Positions 60,970 through 64,000 of a stretch of 64,000 bases of DNA are shown piece by piece. The position numbers were made by a program, and so were the translations under genes. Below the pieces are notes generated by a model. The model was not told where the DNA came from. It ran no database searches and saw only the letters and a program-made list of their open reading frames with translations. Origin of the DNA: Palsa-504 sp963753225 (lineage in GTDB: Bacteria > Actinomycetota > Actinomycetes > Streptosporangiales > Streptosporangiaceae); the NCBI GenBank assembly GCA_963753225.1, contig CAVWBQ010000013.1, positions 248,001-312,000 of the forward strand, written 5' to 3'. How positions within the stretch are numbered: position 1 is the first letter of the stretch; each line of letters starts with the position of its first letter.

Positions 60970-61243
60970 TCAGTCCGGGATCGTCAGCAGCACCCGGCCG
61001 CGGGTGCCCGCGTCGACGCGATCGTGTGCCGGCGGGGCCTGCCCGGGCGGCAGCAGCGCGCCGATGGTTACGACCAGTGCGCCATCCCGGGCCGCCGTAC
61101 ACCCAAACCCGGCGGCCGAGCCGGGTCGCGTCCGCGCCTTCGCCGGCTGATTCCACAACCCCGGCCCCGTCGCTGTGCGGGATCACCCGCGAGAACGGCA
61201 TTACGGATCCCAGCCAGCCACTGCGCTTCTTGGTATCCCCGGT
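60970..61243 (-). pseudogene. NADPH:quinone oxidoreductase remnant
   Basis: Three pieces in different frames. GDTKKRSGWLGSVMPFSRVI then PHSDGAGVVESAGEGADATR and GRRVWVYGGPGW come from the GroES-like part of a zinc-type quinone reductase. The C-terminus follows directly as DGALVVTIGALLPPGQAPPA then HDRVDAGTRGRVLLTIPD. The Rossmann domain between (about 200 residues) is deleted, and a one-base loss breaks the frame before GDTKKR. It cannot be functional. Confidence 0.8.
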
Positions 61244-61287
61244 TCTCCGCGATGGCCGGGATCAAGGTCTCGGGCGGGCCAGCGTCT

Positions 61288-62145
61288 TCAGCGGTTCCGT
61301 GCGATGACGTCGCGTGCATAGGCATCCGCGGGGCCGTGCAAGGCGTCGTGCGCCGCGGTGAATAGCGCGTGGGCGCGGCGTCCCTGCCACCCCTCCGGCA
61401 GCAGCGCGGCGGGCAGGTCGGGGTCGCGGAACGGCAGCGCCCGGTACGAGGCCACCAACTCCACCTGCCGCCGTAGCGCCTCCGGGCCTGGCAGCGCGGC
61501 GAGCTCAGCCTCAGACGGCAGCTGCTCGTAGGCGGCTACCAGTTCCATATAGTCCCGGGCCAGGCCGCCCAGATCCCAGCAGCGGAACGCCATCTCGCGA
61601 TCCGCGGCGCGGCTCAGCGCCCGGCTCTCTAGCAGGTCGATCCGGGTGGCGGCCAGGTCCGCGAGCGCCTCACGCACGGTATCAAGCCGAGGGTGCGGTG
61701 AGATCCAGGTAGCCGCGGCCAGCGGCCCGAACCCGTGCCAGGTCAGCGTCCGGCGGGCCCGGTCGCGCTCCGCCCGGCTGTCCTCGGGCACCGCGTAGAT
61801 GACCATCCGCCAGGTGCCGTCCCAGCCGTCCCGGCCGCGTTCGAAGATCCGGGTCCGGCCCTCGTCCAGCATCTTGATGCTCCGGGCGGTGAGCGCGTAA
61901 CTGGTCTGCCGCCCGTCCCGGGAGGTGGTGAACCAGCCCTCGCGGCGCATCCGGGACAGCACCACGCGGGAGGTGGTTTCCGCCACGCCGAACTCCCCGA
62001 GCAGGAGGGTCAACGCGCGCATCGGCACCTGACCCTCTCCTACGTAGCGCAGGTGGTCGCCGAACAGGTCCCATAGGATCGCCCGCGGCTTCATCGGCGC
62101 CGACCGAGAACCGCCTTCGCCGACATGGCCACAAGTCTCTGTCAT
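61288..62145 (-). CDS. PaaX-family transcriptional regulator
   Basis: 285 residues. Winged-HTH: RAILWDLFGDHLRYVGEGQV then PMRALTLLLGEFGVAETTSR and VVLSRMRREGWFTTSRDGRQ. The Cas2-like middle domain is TWRMVIYAVPEDSRAERDRA, followed by a C-terminal helical domain. PaaX represses phenylacetate-type aromatic catabolism until an aryl-CoA binds; the effector here is unknown. It is intact while its neighbours on one side are decayed. It lies about 500 bases from the tannase gene. ATG 62094 (MKPRAILWD) is an alternative start. Confidence 0.88.
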   Translation of the reverse strand: MTETCGHVGEGGSRSAPMKPRAILWDLFGDHLRYVGEGQVPMRALTLLLGEFGVAETTSRVVLSRMRREGWFTTSRDGRQTSYALTARSIKMLDEGRTRIFERGRDGWDGTWRMVIYAVPEDSRAERDRARRTLTWHGFGPLAAATWISPHPRLDTVREALADLAATRIDLLESRALSRAADREMAFRCWDLGGLARDYMELVAAYEQLPSEAELAALPGPEALRRQVELVASYRALPFRDPDLPAALLPEGWQGRRAHALFTAAHDALHGPADAYARDVIARNR

Positions 62146-62649
62146 ATATCACGCGTTCGTCAAAATTCTGAAATGTTCACGGAAGTCACCTGCCGGGCGA
62201 ACCCCGTCAGCGACCGCCCAGACCTCCTGCGAGCGATGCCGATGGATCCAGGTCACGGGGAGCATTTGTTCGAGCGTAACGGCCGCGGACGGCCAAGCTG
62301 ACAGGAGGCCGGCGATCAGGAGGCTGGGCCGACCCAGGCAGGCTATGACAGAGGGCACGCAACAGTGGTCCACGCGACTCGGATCGTTGACGGCGAGGAT
62401 CGCCGAGCTTCTTATGACAACTTATTGACGGACGAAGTTCGATCGTTACAGGATTGACCTGAGCATGGGACCAATGCCGAACGCCAAGATCCGTCGACAT
62501 TGCCAACCTCGCCTTCAGCGACTCGGCCTCCGGCGAGACGGTCAAGCCGCCCGTCGTCTACAAAGCAGGCGCCGCTGGCAGCGCGCACCGGAATCGTCCC
62601 GCTGCCATCGGCTTCGAGATGCCGGGGGGACACGAAATGGAGGTGCTAG
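62146..62649. other. Divergent PaaX-tannase intergenic region
   Basis: About 500 bases with no secure gene. It contains the inverted third copy of the CGTCAATAAGTTGT motif (62415-62430). From about 62496 a plus-strand frame without a start reads VDIANLAFSDSASGETVKPP and could be a gene remnant. An open frame on the minus strand near 62149-62373 has no recognisable domain. Confidence 0.5.
62415..62430 (-). promoter_or_regulatory. Repeated motif CGTCAATAAGTTGTCA, copy 3
   Basis: Third copy, on the minus strand, between the divergent PaaX and tannase genes where an operator would act on both. Confidence 0.5.
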
Positions 62650-64000
62650 ATGTTCGGTCATCGAAGACGGCATGGCGTACGCGGCTGGTATCCCGGGCTG
62701 ATTGTCGCTGGCCTGACGGTTGTCCTGGCTGTGCCCGGCGCGGCTGCGGCTGCGGCGTCGGCGAGCACGCCGGGTCTGGCGCAAGGGGGTGCCGCTAAGG
62801 CGGCTGACCTGCCATGTACGGCGACGGCGGTCCGGGCGGCGGTCAAGCTGCCGCACGTCAGCGTCGGCAGCGTGGTGGATGAGACGAGCGGGAGCTTTAC
62901 CCCACCGGGCACGACGATCCCCATTACCGGACTGCCGGACTTCTGCCAGGTCAGCCTGGTCCAGACCGACTCGGCGGGCAACCCGGTCAACATAGTGGTC
63001 TGGCTGCCAGCCAAATGGAACGGCAACTTCCAGGGCGTCGGCGGAGCCGGATATACCTGCGGGCCGTACTACACGGCGCCCGGGATAGCCGGATCACTGG
63101 CCGAGGGCGTGGAAAGCGGTTACGCCACCGCGTCGACCGACTGCGGCGTGCCGATCAGCGAGGGTGCGACCGGGAGCTGGGCGCTGAAGCCCGACGGGAC
63201 GCTGAACTGGCCGCTGATCCAGGACTTCGCCTCGGCGGGGATGCACGACATGTCGGTGGCAGGCAAGGCGGTCACCGCGGCCTTCTACGCGCACGCCTCG
63301 GCCTATTCCTATTTCTACGGCTGCTCTACCGGCGGCCGTGAGGGCCTGATGGAGGCGCAGCGGTACCCGACCGACTACGACGGCATCGTATCCGGCGCGC
63401 CGGCCATCAACTGGACGAAGTTCATCCCGGCCGAGATCTGGCCCGAACTGGTCATGAACCAGTCACATGACTTCCTGCCGACCTGCAAGGAAGACGCCTT
63501 CACCCAGGCGGTGATCAAGGCCTGCGGGCACGGCCCGGTCGCCCAGGGCTGGATCAACGACCCGGCCGACTGCCACTGGAGCCCCTACAAGCTCGTCGGG
63601 CTCACCACGCCGTGCGGCACCATCACGCGGGCCGACGCCGCCGTCATGACCAAGATCTGGGACGGCCCGGTGTCCGTGCAGGGCAAGAAGCTGTGGTACG
63701 GGCTGGAGCGCGGCGCCAGCCTGGCCGGGCTGGCCGGTACCACGACCAGCGCGTCCGGGGTGACGACGGGGGCTCCGTTCCCGATCACCGTGTCCTGGCT
63801 CGGGACATGGCTGCAGCGCGACCCGTCCTGGAACTGGCAGACGCTGACCTACCCGCAGTTCGACCGGCTGTTCGCCCAGTCGGTAGCCGAGTTCTCCGGC
63901 ACCATCGCTACCGACAACCCGGACCTGTCCGCGTTCCGGGATGACGGCGGGAAGATCCTGATCTGGCACGGCCTGGCCGACCAGCTCATCTTCCCCCAGG
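62650..64000 (+). CDS. Secreted tannase/feruloyl esterase family protein (3' end beyond the window)
   Basis: 450 residues are visible. The ATG follows GGAGG with 6-base spacing. An N-terminal signal (MFGHRRRHGVRG, a hydrophobic stretch to VPGAAAAAASAS) directs export. The mature part starts LPCTATAVRAAVKLPHVSVG. The tannase nucleophile motif is YFYGCSTGGREGLMEAQRYP and the catalytic Asp is in ILIWHGLADQLIFPQ; the His lies past the edge. Substrates are galloyl or feruloyl esters of plant origin. The adjacent PaaX regulator and aldehyde dehydrogenase and quinone reductase remnants fit an aromatic-compound locus. Confidence 0.92.
   Translation, partial: MFGHRRRHGVRGWYPGLIVAGLTVVLAVPGAAAAAASASTPGLAQGGAAKAADLPCTATAVRAAVKLPHVSVGSVVDETSGSFTPPGTTIPITGLPDFCQVSLVQTDSAGNPVNIVVWLPAKWNGNFQGVGGAGYTCGPYYTAPGIAGSLAEGVESGYATASTDCGVPISEGATGSWALKPDGTLNWPLIQDFASAGMHDMSVAGKAVTAAFYAHASAYSYFYGCSTGGREGLMEAQRYPTDYDGIVSGAPAINWTKFIPAEIWPELVMNQSHDFLPTCKEDAFTQAVIKACGHGPVAQGWINDPADCHWSPYKLVGLTTPCGTITRADAAVMTKIWDGPVSVQGKKLWYGLERGASLAGLAGTTTSASGVTTGAPFPITVSWLGTWLQRDPSWNWQTLTYPQFDRLFAQSVAEFSGTIATDNPDLSAFRDDGGKILIWHGLADQLIFPQ

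Noticed and set aside
62465..62701. Plus-strand 78-codon gene before the tannase
   Set aside because: It overlaps the tannase ribosome binding site and start in another frame and has no domain; the signal peptide and esterase frame from 62650 is clearly the real one.

Overview
The window is chromosomal DNA of a high-GC, probably filamentous actinobacterium. The evidence is very strong G/C bias at codon position 3, a BldD-type developmental regulator, the actinobacterial integration host factor mihF next to gmk-rpoZ, a PknL/Rv2175c-type kinase and substrate pair, and an actinobacterial housekeeping gene order. A Streptosporangiales- or Trebonia-like lineage seems likely, but the sequence alone does not fix the family. 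No rRNA, tRNA, CRISPR array or phage is visible.

Layout. (1) 1-4460, minus strand: an FMN riboswitch followed by ribE-ribBA-ribH-hisG and the start of a NUDIX gene, with a lone winged-helix regulator just upstream. (2) 4.5-9.6 kb: a HAD hydrolase, an ECF sigma factor with a degenerate 3' end, a double-HTH Lrp regulator divergent from a DHA2 efflux pump, and rpe. (3) 9.65-21.2 kb: a lone TnpB and a DUF2786 gene inserted between rpe and the core block rsmB-fmt-def-priA-metK-coaBC-rpoZ-gmk-mihF, read on the minus strand. (4) 21.6-31.7 kb: a complete minus-strand pyrimidine operon pyrR-pyrB-pyrC-carA-carB-pyrK-pyrD-pyrF, whose first start site lies in a PyrR-type RNA hairpin. (5) 32-46 kb: bldD, a HEPN protein, a very large GH2-like enzyme with an internal Tat-like segment, GNAT, metF, an Rv2175c homologue, a flavin reductase, a PASTA kinase, a DAHP synthase under an aromatic-amino-acid attenuator, and thiI. 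(6) 45-49 kb: an accessory cluster of two paralogous small membrane proteins, two ClpC-N-domain-only proteins, a methyltransferase, a 5'-truncated CGNR remnant and a DUF4262 protein. (7) 49-55.5 kb: an MFS pump, a DrrAB-like ABC exporter with its PadR regulator, a phosphofructokinase with PPi-type residues, and PlsC. (8) 55.4-64 kb: a TetR/SnoaL/cupin divergon, a secreted GMC oxidoreductase, a run of decayed genes (aldehyde dehydrogenase, PaaX fragment, quinone reductase), an intact PaaX-family regulator and a secreted tannase/feruloyl esterase that runs off the end.

The core regions (riboflavin, translation/replication, pyrimidine) look ordinary apart from their RNA regulators. The points most worth a second look are: a leader peptide and attenuator in front of the DAHP synthase (42.6 kb); a dispersed palindromic element present in three intergenic copies (17.05, 33.42 and 57.63 kb); the gene remnants with repeated operator-like motifs at 59.5-62.4 kb; and the Clp-N-only and membrane-protein paralogue cluster at 45-48.6 kb.
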